DNA from: Flammeovirgaceae bacterium UBA5008
GTDB taxonomy: Bacteria > Bacteroidota > Bacteroidia > Cytophagales > Cyclobacteriaceae
Direction of reading: 5' to 3'
DNA length: 64,000 bases
Assembly: GCA_002398365.1 (NCBI GenBank)
Contig: DGYK01000013.1
Location: forward strand, 97,976 to 161,975
Below, piece by piece: positions 51,675-63,100 of the stretch (its first letter is position 1; every line of letters begins with the position of its first letter). The position numbers were made by a program, and so were the translations under genes. The notes under the pieces were generated by a model. That model was not told the DNA's origin. It ran no database searches and was given only the letters and a program-made list of their open reading frames with translations.

Positions 51675-52697
51675 TCAGTAGATCAACTTAAAAACAAGTT
51701 CTTTCAAAATTTGACTTTCATCTTCACTACCGACATTCACACCCTTCAATTTTAAATCGGCCTGCTTGAGTGCATGAATAGCAAAGATGACCTGTGATAG
51801 TTGAAATCGGTTCAAAGCAGCTGTATAATCCTTAGCGGCAAAGGGGCTGATTTTGAGGGCCGTAACTAAACCCCGCTCGCTCCGTTCGGGAGTTGAATAC
51901 GCTGCCAGCAACTTACTGAAGAATGAAAACAGAAATGCCACCAACGGGATGGCCGGGTTCTTTTTAACGTTGCCTTCGAAGTAGTTTAAGATCTTTGCCA
52001 ACTGAAAAGCATCTTTCTGAATGAGAGCTTTCTGAAGTTCAAAGATGTTGTACTCCCGGCTGATACCAACCTGCGCCATTACATTATCTGCAGTAATTAC
52101 TGCGGACTTTTCAGTGCCAATCAGCACCTTATCAATTTCGTTGGACAATCGATTGAGGTCGTTGCCAACATATTCTGCGAGCAAGTGCATCGCAGCATCT
52201 TCCATCTTATAGCCTTTGTCTTTGAGGTAGGAAGCGATGAAGTCGGGAAGTTGATTTTCGTATGGCTTTTTGAAAACAGCCGAAGTTGTTAACTGATCAA
52301 CCTTTTTACCAAGTTCCTTTCGCTTATCGAGTGTTTTATGTTTGTGGCATAGAACCAAAATGGTGGAAGGAACGGGGCGTTGAAAATAATCGAGTAGTAG
52401 CTTCGCTCCTGCTTCTTTTTGAAGATCGGGAATATCCTGCGCCTCGCGCACAATCACCACCTGCCGCTCCGCCATCATCGGAAAGCGCTTGGCGTTGGTA
52501 AGGATCACATGAGCGGGTGCATCTTTTCCATACAACACCACTTGATTGAAACCCTTTTCACTATCGCTTAGTGCATTTGCTTCAATGTAGTTTGCAATCA
52601 AGTCTATGTAAAAAGTCTCCTCGCCCTGTAATACATAGACAGGATCAAACTTCTTAGCTTTTAATGAATCCAGTATCTTTTTAGCGGCTGCGTCCAT
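51675..52697 (-). CDS. holA: DNA polymerase III delta subunit
   Basis: The 340-residue clamp-loader subunit opens the beta clamp. It begins with ILDSLKAKKFDPVYVLQGEETFYIDLIANYIE, the usual HolA start, followed by VILTNAKRFPMMAERQVVIVREAQ and the HLLAEYVGNDLNRLSNEIDKVLI helices of domain 2. The C-terminal domain includes FQLSQVIFAIHALKQADLKLKGV. Its start directly abuts the rhomboid stop, and these genes form a minus-strand unit. Confidence 0.92.
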   Translation of the reverse strand: MDAAAKKILDSLKAKKFDPVYVLQGEETFYIDLIANYIEANALSDSEKGFNQVVLYGKDAPAHVILTNAKRFPMMAERQVVIVREAQDIPDLQKEAGAKLLLDYFQRPVPSTILVLCHKHKTLDKRKELGKKVDQLTTSAVFKKPYENQLPDFIASYLKDKGYKMEDAAMHLLAEYVGNDLNRLSNEIDKVLIGTEKSAVITADNVMAQVGISREYNIFELQKALIQKDAFQLAKILNYFEGNVKKNPAIPLVAFLFSFFSKLLAAYSTPERSERGLVTALKISPFAAKDYTAALNRFQLSQVIFAIHALKQADLKLKGVNVGSEDESQILKELVFKLIY

Positions 52698-53264
52698 TTA
52701 TTCTCTGATTCTCTTTTTATCTGCTAACTGAAATGCGGTTACCCCCCCTACAATGGCTCCTGCCAGATGTGATTCCCACGAAACGTGTGGATCGGTAGGA
52801 ATAACCCCGTAAAAAATACCACCATACGCTATCATCACCACAATTGAAATCAACAAGGACCAAAAATCCTGACGGATTAAACCAAAGAAGATGAGAAACG
52901 AGGCTAATCCATAAATGAGCCCGCTGGCACCGATATGATAGGATACCCTAGGGCTGAAGAGCCACACCAATAGGTTCGTAATGAAATAGCAGCGAAAAAA
53001 CACCACCCCTGCTATACGATCATAAAAGAAGAACAACGCTGTACCCAGAAACAGCAACGGGAATGTATTGGATATCAGATGCATGTAAGAACCATGCACC
53101 ATGGGGGCTGTAAATAATCCAATCAGCCCAACCCAAGTACGTGGCAAGATACCGAAGATACCAAGGTCAATATGATAGAAAAATTGGATGCTAAAGGCCA
53201 GCCACATGATAAAGACGAGCCGGAAAGGAACCGCAGAGCTATTGAAGAAACTTCGTTCGGACAT
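52698..53264 (-). CDS. Rhomboid intramembrane serine protease
   Basis: The 188-residue polytopic protein cleaves transmembrane substrates. The catalytic serine is S114 in HIGASGLIYG and the catalytic histidine H166 in SWESHLAGA; the H57/H62 pair in VHGSYMHLISN belongs to the conserved rhomboid HxxxN region. About six helices are visible. Its start overlaps the stop of the gene upstream of it by one base, and holA follows directly, so the three are probably cotranscribed. The substrate is unknown. Confidence 0.9.
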   Translation of the reverse strand: MSERSFFNSSAVPFRLVFIMWLAFSIQFFYHIDLGIFGILPRTWVGLIGLFTAPMVHGSYMHLISNTFPLLFLGTALFFFYDRIAGVVFFRCYFITNLLVWLFSPRVSYHIGASGLIYGLASFLIFFGLIRQDFWSLLISIVVMIAYGGIFYGVIPTDPHVSWESHLAGAIVGGVTAFQLADKKRIRE

Positions 53265-53731
53265 TAATACGTGGATGGATCGGTAATCATCGGCAAATTA
53301 ACATATTTTGCCTCTTCATTACCTATCGATTTCATCCCGAGTAATCCCCCTGACGATTCTGCAATTTTCTGTGCAATCTCGCGCAGACTTTGATAGAACT
53401 CTTTGGCTATTGTTTTGTCGATTTTAGGTAATAACGCATTTAGCTCCTGCAGATCCATTGTTATCAATGGGTTGCGCTGGGTAGCCTCATACGGATAAGA
53501 CTGGATAAGCACCTTTAACTTATCCTCAAAATCTTCTCCGGCTACTTTGTAAAACTCTACTAAATGCGAACCTGCTCTTTTCTGCTTGTTGTTGGCTAAA
53601 TCAATAGCTTTTCGGATTTCTTTACGATCAATATCGTTGTCCGCTCCAGCTATCAAAATACAAACCAGAAGAGGGGCTCTGAGCACCAAATCACTTTCGG
53701 AGGGAGTTAATCGTGCCAATTGCGCTAACAT
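53264..53731 (-). CDS. TerB-like helical protein
   Basis: The 155-residue cytoplasmic protein is predicted to be mostly helical. LVLRAPLLVCILIAGADNDIDRKEIRKAIDLAN resembles the TerB/tellurite-resistance fold, in which an acidic loop like DNDIDRKE binds a metal. The family assignment is an impression. It is the first gene of the unit with the rhomboid protease and holA. The promoter must lie in the 113-base gap it shares with the divergent response regulator gene. Confidence 0.6.
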   Translation of the reverse strand: MLAQLARLTPSESDLVLRAPLLVCILIAGADNDIDRKEIRKAIDLANNKQKRAGSHLVEFYKVAGEDFEDKLKVLIQSYPYEATQRNPLITMDLQELNALLPKIDKTIAKEFYQSLREIAQKIAESSGGLLGMKSIGNEEAKYVNLPMITDPSTY

Positions 53732-53844
53732 GGTAAAGTCGTTTAGATGGTAAAACTCTTTGTTTTAATAATTTGAGTAAATTTCAACACTTTTAGCTCT
53801 ATTCGCTAATGCGATTCGAGTACATTTAATACTAAGTAATACAG

Positions 53845-55206
53845 ATGTACGAAAAAGACCCAATAAAAATATTTGTCGTTGAAGACGATGCCGCTTACTC
53901 TAAGTTCTTAAAGTATGTGCTTAGCCTCAACCCGGATTTTGAAACCGAATTTTATACCACCGGAAAGGAGTGCCTGGACCACCTGTACCTGAAACCCTCT
54001 GTCATCACGCTGGACTACTCTCTGCCTGATATGCCGGGCGAAAAGGTGCTCAAGGCCATTCGGGAGTTTGATCCAAACATTAGTGTAATTATCGTTTCAG
54101 CACAGGAAAAGATCGGAACAGCGGTAGAGCTACTAAAGTCTGGAGCATTTGATTACATCACCAAAGATGAAGATGCCAAAGAACGCATCTTAAACTCCAT
54201 CAAAAATGCTCGCAACAAGACTTCGCTCATCCGCGAAATTGGCAGGCTACAACAAGAAATTTCTGTTAAATACGATTTTGAGAAAAGCATTATCGGTAAT
54301 AGTTCCGCCATCAAAACCGTTTTTGAAAACATTGAGCGCGCAGTAAAATCTCAAATCACTGTTTCCATCACCGGAGAAACCGGAACGGGAAAGGAACTGA
54401 TCGCTAAAGCTATTCACTACAACTCCAAGCGAAAGAACAAACCATTTGTAGCGGTGAATATAGCCGCTATTCCTTCCGAATTAATCGAGAGCGAATTATT
54501 CGGGCATGAGAAAGGAGCATTTACCGGAGCGCTGCAAAAACGCATCGGTAAGTTTGAAGAGGCCGAAGGCGGAACTATTTTCTTAGATGAAATCGGAGAA
54601 ATGGACATCAGCCTGCAAGCTAAATTGTTAAGAGTTCTGCAAGAGAAAGAAGTAGTGCGTGTAGGTGGTAACCAAACCATCAAACTCGATGTGCGCGTAT
54701 TGGTAGCTACTCATCGAAATCTACAGGAAGAAGTGAAGGCAAAGAAGTTTAGAGAAGACCTTTATTATCGATTACTCGGATTGCCCATTCATCTCCCTCC
54801 CCTGCGGGAACGAGGTCAAGATGTGATTTTGTTGGCGAAGCACTTCTTGGATCAATTCACCAAAGAGAATCAATTACCTAAGATCAAGATTAGTCCGGAA
54901 GCTCAGGCTAAACTTATGCAACACGCTTTTCCGGGCAATGTGCGAGAGTTAAAGTCGATTATCGATCTGGCAGCTGTATTGACCGATGGAGATGAGTTAA
55001 AAGCGCAAGACATTACTTTTAACAGTCCGTTAAGTTCAGAATCAATGATGCTGAAAGAAATGACACTGCAAGAATACACCTATACGATCATCCGAAATTA
55101 TTTGAACAAATACGATAATAACGTATTGGATGTAGCTAAACGATTGGATATCGGAAAATCTTCCATCTATCGTTATTTGAAAGAAATGGAACAGCTTGGT
55201 ATTTAA
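53845..55206 (+). CDS. Sigma-54-dependent response regulator (NtrC family)
   Basis: The 453-residue protein has a receiver domain with acidic pocket E13/D14/D15, phosphoacceptor D57 and K107. The AAA+ domain has Walker A GETGTGKE (177-184), the sigma-54 contact loop GAFTGA (224-229) and Walker B GGTIFLDEIGEM (242-253). A Fis-type helix-turn-helix ends the protein (NNVLDVAKRLDIGKSSIYRYLKEM). When phosphorylated it should activate sigma-54 promoters. The hybrid kinase two bases downstream is the likely partner. No good -24/-12 site was found nearby, so its targets lie elsewhere. Confidence 0.94.
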   Translation: MYEKDPIKIFVVEDDAAYSKFLKYVLSLNPDFETEFYTTGKECLDHLYLKPSVITLDYSLPDMPGEKVLKAIREFDPNISVIIVSAQEKIGTAVELLKSGAFDYITKDEDAKERILNSIKNARNKTSLIREIGRLQQEISVKYDFEKSIIGNSSAIKTVFENIERAVKSQITVSITGETGTGKELIAKAIHYNSKRKNKPFVAVNIAAIPSELIESELFGHEKGAFTGALQKRIGKFEEAEGGTIFLDEIGEMDISLQAKLLRVLQEKEVVRVGGNQTIKLDVRVLVATHRNLQEEVKAKKFREDLYYRLLGLPIHLPPLRERGQDVILLAKHFLDQFTKENQLPKIKISPEAQAKLMQHAFPGNVRELKSIIDLAAVLTDGDELKAQDITFNSPLSSESMMLKEMTLQEYTYTIIRNYLNKYDNNVLDVAKRLDIGKSSIYRYLKEMEQLGI

Positions 55207-55208
55207 TC

Positions 55209-57113
55209 ATGACATCATTAGCGAACTATGTAAAGAAAGGCGGCTTCTACAAAGCGGTTGTCGAAGACGGATCAGATATTATCTTTATTATTGACTATGA
55301 TGGAAAAATTCTCTACCACAATAGTTCTGTAAAAGATACCTTGGGGCACAAGCCTAAGAGTTTAATCGGGAAAAATTTTCTTTCCTACCTCCATCCAACC
55401 TCTTTTCAGGAATTCAAACACATCTTTTCAAAAATCAAAAAGAAGCTCTATCATGAAGGAGTTGAATTTCAATTTTTATGCAAAGACGGATCTTATAAAT
55501 ACTTAGAATTTAACTCGATCAATTTAAAGCAAAAAGAAAAAATCAACGGGTTTATTCTGGATTGCCGAGATATTACTCAACGTAAAAAGGATGCCGAGGA
55601 GCTGCAGCGTGCCCAAAAGGCAAAAGAACAATTTTTAGCGAACATCAGCCACGAAATCCGAACACCTATTAATGGAATTGCCGGCATGGCTACGCTTCTA
55701 GGTCAACGCCCTAGTCAGTCAGAACAGAACATCTATCTCAATGCCATTAAAAGCGCTGCCGACAACCTTAAGGTAATTATCAATGACATTCTCGACCTCG
55801 CGTCCATTGAATCCGGAAAACTAAAATTTGAAAAAATAGGATTTAACCTCAACGACCTGCTGCAATCGCTGATCGTCACCTTCAATCATCAGGCACAAGA
55901 AAAGAAAATCATGCTTTCCTACGAAGTCGAGAAAGAAGCAAATCAGATTTTTTTAGGAGACCCTGTTCGATTGAATCAAATCTTGATCAACTTAATCAGC
56001 AATGCACTTAAATTCACTCACAACGGATTCATCAAAGTAAAATGCGGCTTACAGAAGAAAGAAAGAAATCTGTACTTTTTACGATTCGAAGTATGGGACA
56101 CTGGAATTGGAATCCCTAAAGATAAACTCAACACGATATTCGAAAGCTTCAGTCAAGCAGATACGAGTGTTACTCGCAAGTATGGCGGCACCGGCCTTGG
56201 GTTAACCATTGTGAAGCAGTTGGTTGAATTACAAGGAGGCACCATTTCGGTAAAAAGTACGGTTGACAAAGGGTCCGTTTTTTCGTTTACTATACCCTAT
56301 CCAAAAGGTGATATCAAAACAACCAAAGAAAACAGCTTTGGCTCCGGAAGTTATGTTCACCGAGATCTTATTGACTTGCGTGTTTTACTCGTAGAAGACA
56401 ATGATATTAATCGCCTCTATGCCAGCAGTATTTTAAAGACTTGGGGATGTTCCGTTGAAAGTGCTGAGAATGGATTTGTAGCTGTTGAAAAAGTTCGCAA
56501 CGAACATTTTGATATCGTGTTAATGGATATTCAAATGCCGGTGATGGATGGCTTTGAAGCCACTAAAAACATCAGATCCTTCACCAAGCCCAAAAGTAAT
56601 ATTCCCATCATTGCGCTTACTGCAAATGCCACCCGCAGAGATGTGGAGAAATGTTTAGCTGAAGGAATGGATGATTGTATTGCCAAACCTTTTACTCCTG
56701 AGGATTTATATTATACTCTGAACAAGCATTACCGGAAAGGTAGGTTGGCAATGAAGAGTACGGCTCCTTCTAACAAGATTACTTTTGACCTTAGTTACCT
56801 TAGAAGCATCTCCAATAACAACGAGGAGTTTATCAAAGAAATGATCACCACCTTTATCCAAACCTTGCCGCAAACTATTGACGAAATTCAATCGTCTATG
56901 AAAGTAAGTAATTGGGAAACGGTAGGTCGTGCTGTTCACAAAATCAAGCCTTCGATTACATTAATTGGTTTAGGGGATGCGAAATCACTAGCCGTTGAAA
57001 TTGAGACTTTGGCTAAAACCAATCAACCAACCGAAAGACTCTTTCAGTTGGTTGATGAATTTTGTATTATTTTAAATAATGCACTTCAATTTCTAAAAAA
57101 GGAAGCGGTTTAG
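55209..57113 (+). CDS. Hybrid sensor histidine kinase with PAS, receiver and Hpt domains
   Basis: The 634-residue cytoplasmic kinase has no membrane helix. Order: a PAS domain (about 12-125; IIFIIDYDGKILYHNSSVKDTLG), HisKA with H148 in ANISHEIRTPINGI, HATPase (NLISNALKFTHNG, DTGIGIPKDK, GGTGLGLTIVKQLVELQ), a receiver with D440 in IVLMDIQMPVMDG, and an Hpt domain with H577 in VGRAVHKIKPSITLIG. Thus a full His-Asp-His relay is in one chain, and the Asp of the upstream NtrC-type regulator would be the fourth station. Its stop TAG overlaps the stop of the giant convergent gene. Confidence 0.93.
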   Translation: MTSLANYVKKGGFYKAVVEDGSDIIFIIDYDGKILYHNSSVKDTLGHKPKSLIGKNFLSYLHPTSFQEFKHIFSKIKKKLYHEGVEFQFLCKDGSYKYLEFNSINLKQKEKINGFILDCRDITQRKKDAEELQRAQKAKEQFLANISHEIRTPINGIAGMATLLGQRPSQSEQNIYLNAIKSAADNLKVIINDILDLASIESGKLKFEKIGFNLNDLLQSLIVTFNHQAQEKKIMLSYEVEKEANQIFLGDPVRLNQILINLISNALKFTHNGFIKVKCGLQKKERNLYFLRFEVWDTGIGIPKDKLNTIFESFSQADTSVTRKYGGTGLGLTIVKQLVELQGGTISVKSTVDKGSVFSFTIPYPKGDIKTTKENSFGSGSYVHRDLIDLRVLLVEDNDINRLYASSILKTWGCSVESAENGFVAVEKVRNEHFDIVLMDIQMPVMDGFEATKNIRSFTKPKSNIPIIALTANATRRDVEKCLAEGMDDCIAKPFTPEDLYYTLNKHYRKGRLAMKSTAPSNKITFDLSYLRSISNNNEEFIKEMITTFIQTLPQTIDEIQSSMKVSNWETVGRAVHKIKPSITLIGLGDAKSLAVEIETLAKTNQPTERLFQLVDEFCIILNNALQFLKKEAV

Positions 57114-60100
57114 TGTTGATTCATCACAATTAGTTTTCGATAGATCGGCACCTGTCCTTCGGCTCCAATCAACACAAAGTAAACTCCATTGATCAAGTCA
57201 GATACATCTACTGACTTAATTCCATTAGCTCCGTCTGAGAAGTCTCCTTTCTTGACAAATACACCACGCTGATCGGATATCTTCCAGATATATCCTGCGG
57301 GGAATTCGCCCGGTATTGCAAAGTTGAATTTGCCATTTGCCGGATTGGGGTAGATTTGAAGCTCATTCAAAGAAGTAGCCGAAGGATTTTCAGGTTCCAC
57401 TCCCACTATCGTTGATCCCACTTTCTTATTCGCAATGTTTAAGATTGTGCTTTGATAGATTTCACCGGTATTCTTATCCTGAATAAATCCGATTAACTTC
57501 AGTTTAGTCCAATCTTTGATAGGAACATTGATCTGTGTTTCCACAGTAGGGTTAGGCCGAATTGCCACATCTCCTTTCGCAAATGGTGTAGAAATGGTGA
57601 TACCGTCCGGCTTCGTTGGATCGCTACCGAATAATAACTTACGGAGCACGTTTTTATGAGTACGGTTCGGTGTAGTTGTTGGTACATCATCTTCTACCAA
57701 TGCTACTTGAGCTATCAATGGAACATTCACAATCGTATCTGCCGTAATCGTCATTCTGACACTTATGTAGTTGCTCTTGTCGTTTACGGAAATCGGAATC
57801 GTATCTAATTTCAAAGTAAACTTAGGATCTTTTAGTGCACGTCTATCTACTTCGATCTTATTCAACTTTGTAAATGTACCGTCAAACTTAGCATTTTTGA
57901 TTCCATCCATGAAAGTCTTAGGTGGTTGCGAAACCCCATAATTCGAAGCACGTGTGTTCGGATCATTTGGATTATCAGCATTCAATAAATCAGAGTTAGC
58001 ACTTGAATAGCTGATGTGATATTGTATCTGATTAAAATCGCTCTTTCCACCTGGTCGTATGCCGGTTAATAGATCAATTTGATTATTGTACAAGTCATTA
58101 ATATAATCATCAGCAGTTAAGCTACCTGACAAAGATGAGTTCGTAAAGTGCTCCATTAATACTATTCGCTTTTTCTCTCCTACAAAGAAGTTATCAAATG
58201 CAAATCCATCATAGGTATTAGAAGCTTCATTTCCATCATTGCTACCGAAGGCAATTCGAACCCTTACCTGACCTCGTTTCGCTTTTGGAACAATATCTAA
58301 ATTGTACCGTGCATTTCGAGGTAATTTAGTTAGCATATCTACTTGTTTACCAGTCCAACCAAAAGATGAATTTTGTCCAGGATTTGAAGGTAGACCTTTT
58401 TCATTGTACCAGTTTACACCCTGATCTATTGGCTCACCTGCCAATGGTCCAACTAACTCCCAGTTAAAACCTCCATCCGTAGAATATTGCAAAACAGCAC
58501 CATCGATGTTTTGCTCTGTATCAGACCAATAGTCTAATGCCACCATTGGGCGCTCAAGTTGCGTTAAATCGAAACATGGACCATTTACCACTGATTGTTC
58601 CTTAGTATAATAGGAATTAGAATTCTTACCAGTCCACCAAACATCATTACCGGAAGGTGTCACAATTGTAGCTCCTGAGGCAGGGCCATGCTGCCAGCTA
58701 AATGGTGAAATTACTACTGGGCCTGTACTCACTTTTAATCCTTCTGGAATCCAACCGGCTTGTGTTCCATTAAAATCCACCAGATACGGCACGGCCCCAG
58801 TAGGCTGAACGGTTGTACCACCCGGAAGAATGAAGACGCTTCTTTGCACGGTACTAAAACATCCATCATTGGTAGTTACGGATAACTTCACATTATAAGT
58901 TCCATTAACCACATAGTTATGATTCGGTAACTTATAAGTTCCTGTAGATCTTCCACCATGTGTCGCTGGAGGAACGGAAGCTGCTGCAGCACCTGACAAA
59001 ACATCTCCATCGCCAAAATCCCAAGTATAACTTACGATAGAACTAATACCCGGAGGAGTAGCACCTTGTACTTTAGTAGTTAAATCCTTGAAACTAGTCT
59101 GATCATTTGTACAAATAGCAGACCAATCGAAATCTACATTAGGAACATCACCTACTCGCACATTCTGCGTTGCTGTACCAACACAGCCTTGAGAAGTTCG
59201 GACGTTAAGGGTTACAGTATAAACGTTTGCTGATGTATATGTATGAGAAACGAACTGCCCCACCTGCGTAATATTATCTCCAAAATTCCAGTTCCATGTA
59301 GTTTTAGTAGGGTCGGGTGGATATGGATTAATGGGAGGGAATGCTATTGAACCACTGAGTGGTATAGCCGAATCTATACAGTTGCTGGCTGCGATTATAG
59401 ATGGTATTGGACTTGACAAAATCTTGACAGAGTTGAATGTGTCAGAAATTACATCCGAAGCATTTCTGTATCGAAAGCGAATAGAATAGGTTCCTGATAC
59501 GAGGCCAGTAGTAGGAATGTAGAATTTAGTTCCAACTTGCTTTAAAGTCAAACCTGGTGTCAAACTTGTAAATCCAGTTTCTGGCAACTTACCCGGATTT
59601 CCACCATCAATTGGAATTAACTCTACATCACCTGTCTCATTACACACTAAGAAATCACCATTTGAATCTGTTGTAGCACCATCAACTGTAAAGTTCACAA
59701 CAGTCAACGCATTGACAATTATATTTTGAGACGTGGAATTGGTACAAGTATTTCCATCCGTGAATGTATACGTTACGGTATTAATTGTAGCTGGTGTTCC
59801 GTTGTATAATTCAGCTGATCCCGGATCAAAAGTAGCTTCGTCAACATTAAATGCATTGATACTGGTTGGGCTAATTCCAAGGCCCGGGGTAATCGAAAAC
59901 ACACCACCTCTTTGATTTCCATTAATATTAAATGGTGCTATATTTTCAGCAACGGATGCCGGCAAACCAAAGAAAGCAACTGTCGGTAATGGATTAATCT
60001 TCAAATTCATTTGATCAGATTCTGCCAAACATGGTCCAGCTCCATCAGGGTCGTTTGCTGTAATCGTTAATATTAACGTTTGATTAATTTCTGATGGATT

Positions 60101-63100
60101 GCTATAACTGTAATTAGATGTAGTGCTCGTATTATTCGAATAAGATCCGAGTCCGCCAGACCAAACAATACCATTTGGAGCGTACGTAATCGAACCTTGC
60201 AATGCTATGGATGAAATATTTGAGCAATGCGCCAAATCAATGCCCGCTGAAACTTGCGCCTTTGGATTAACAGTGACACTAACAGTAAATGAATCACCTG
60301 CACATCCATTCACTCCGGTAGGATTAATAGTGTAAATCACCACTTGAGGAGTAAATGAGTTATTTACCAATACATCTGTAATTATTGAAGTAGTTTGAGC
60401 ATTTAATGTGCTAGCACCTGACACTAACGGGTTTACAGCTGCAATCCAAGTAAAGTTAGTCGTCAATCCATTTGATAAATTAACATTAGATTGCAAATTA
60501 TAGTTAACGGCCGAACCACTGCATACTGTTGGAGCTATTAAAGATGTACCAACAGGTTCGGGTTTCACAATTACAGAAATAACGAATGATGATCCTGTAC
60601 AACCATTCACTCCGGTTGGCGTAACTGTGTAAGTCACCGTAGAATTGCTGTTGGTAATATTATTTAAAACATCTGTAATAATCGAACCCGATTGAAGGGT
60701 TGTACTCTCTCCACTAACATTAGGATTAGAGGTTGCTATCCACTTAAAGGTACTTCCTACATTATTTCCAAGTAAGGCCACATTATTTATCAAGTTGTAA
60801 TTTGAAGCTACATCGCTACAGGTCGTAAATGTATCAGTCACTCCTACCGGTTCAGGCTTCACTGTTACCGTAATGGTGAAGTTATCGCCCACACAACCAC
60901 TCACTGTGCCTGTAGGGGTTACTGTGTATACCACCACCTGATCTACGCTTGTCGTGTTGATCAACGTATTGTTGATCACATTGCCCGCCTGTGCAGTCAG
61001 GCTCTCTCCGGTTACATTCGTATTGTCCGCTGCCAGCCAGCTGTAGCTGCTCGCCATCGCGTTGCCAAGCACATCTACATTGCTCGTCTGTAAATCGTAG
61101 CTCACTGAACTGTTGCTACAGATCTGTTTGCTCGCATTCACGCCCCGTGGCTCCGGCTTCACCCCTACCGTTACCGTGAATACATCGCCCGCACAACCAA
61201 CTCCACTAACCGGTGTAATCGTGTAAACGACATTCACATCCGATAAGGTTGTATTCGTCCAACTGTCATCCGATAATTCATTCGCCAGCTTGCCCGTGCC
61301 AGCACTCACCGTGCCTGCACTCTGTATTAAGCCATTGCTGTTCGTACTGATTGTATAAGTCGTAGCGCCAACTACACTCAACGTGTAACCTGTCGACACA
61401 TCACTGCATACCGATGCCGCCACCACATTGGTCGTGGTCACCGGCTCCGGTTGTATCGTCACCGTTACCGTGAACGGTGCACCCACACAGCCTGCGCTGC
61501 TAACCGAACTCACATTGTAAATCACATCTACCGCGCTGCCCGTCTGGTTCGTCCAACTATCATTGATCAATTCATTGGCTGGTTTGCCTGTTCCTGTTAC
61601 CGGGCTGCCTGCACTCGCAGTCAATGATCCGCTGCTAAATGTAATGCTGTTGATCGTGTAGCTCGCGGCACTTACACTCGTCCCATTCGTAGTCAACGTC
61701 ACTCCACTGCCCAATATCTCATCGCTACATACTGTCTTCATTTGAGCTACGCCTACCGGTTCAGGCTTCACTGTTACCGTAATGGTGAAGTTATCGCCCA
61801 CGCAACCGCTCACTGTGCCTGTAGGGGTTACTGTGTATACTACCACCTGATCTACGCCTGTCGTGTTGATCAACGTATTGTTGATCACATTGCCCGCCTG
61901 TGCCGTCAGGCTTTCTCCTGTTACATTCGTATTGTCTGCCGCCAGCCAGCTGTAGCTGCTCGCCATCGCGTTGCCAAGAACATCTACATTGCTCGTCTGT
62001 AAATCGTAGCTCACTGAACTGTTGCTACAGATCTGCTTGCCCGCATTCACACCCCGTGGCTCCGGCTTCACTCCCACCGTGACCGTGAATACATCGCCCG
62101 CACAACCTACTCCGCTCACCGGAGTAATCGTGTAGACAACATTCACATCTGATAAGGTTGTATTCGTCCAACTGTCATCCGATAATTCGTTAGCCAGCTT
62201 GCCAGTGCCTGCACTCAACGTACCGCCACTTTGCACTAAACCATTGCTGTTCGTACTGATCGTATAGGTCGTAGCTCCAACTACACTCAACGTGTAACCT
62301 GTCATCACATCACTGCATACCGATGCCGCCACCACATTGGCCGTGGTCACAGGCTCCGGTTCCACCGTCACCGTTACCGTGAACGGTGCACCCACACAGC
62401 CTGCGCTGCTAACCGGACTCACATTGTAAATCACATCTACCGCGCTGCCCGTCTGGTTCGTCCAACTATCATTGATCAATTCATTGGCTGGTTTGCCTGT
62501 TCCTGTTACCGGACTACCTGCACTCGCTGTCAATGATCCGCTGCTAAACGTAATGCTGTTGATCGTGTAGCTCGCGGCACTTACACTCGTCCCATTCGTA
62601 GTCAACGTCACTCCACTGCCCAACACCGCATCGCTACAAACCGCATGCGTTTGTGATACGCCTACAGGCTCAGGAGTTATTGTTAACATTATTTCAAATG
62701 AATCTCCTAAACAACCTCCTATTGAGCTAATTGGAGTTATTGTATAAACCACATTCACTGGATTTACGCCAGAATTACTCCAAACATCATCTTGAAGTTC
62801 TGTTGATGTCTTGTTCAAGCCGGCACTTATGGTTCCTGCTATTTGAGTTAATCCGTTTGAATTAGTCACAATATTAAAACCAGAAGGAGATACCGAAGCT
62901 GGCGCTGAGGTAATTGTAATTCCAGAAGGCACTCCACTACATTGAATTACATTTTGAGTAATTCCTACAGGCTCAGGATCGATTGTGACGGTCAGTGTGA
63001 AAGATGCTCCCTGACATAATCCGGTCACACTAGTTGGAGTAATCGTATATGTCACGATTTGAGGACCGGTGGATTGATTGGTTAGCTTGTCTGTGATTGC

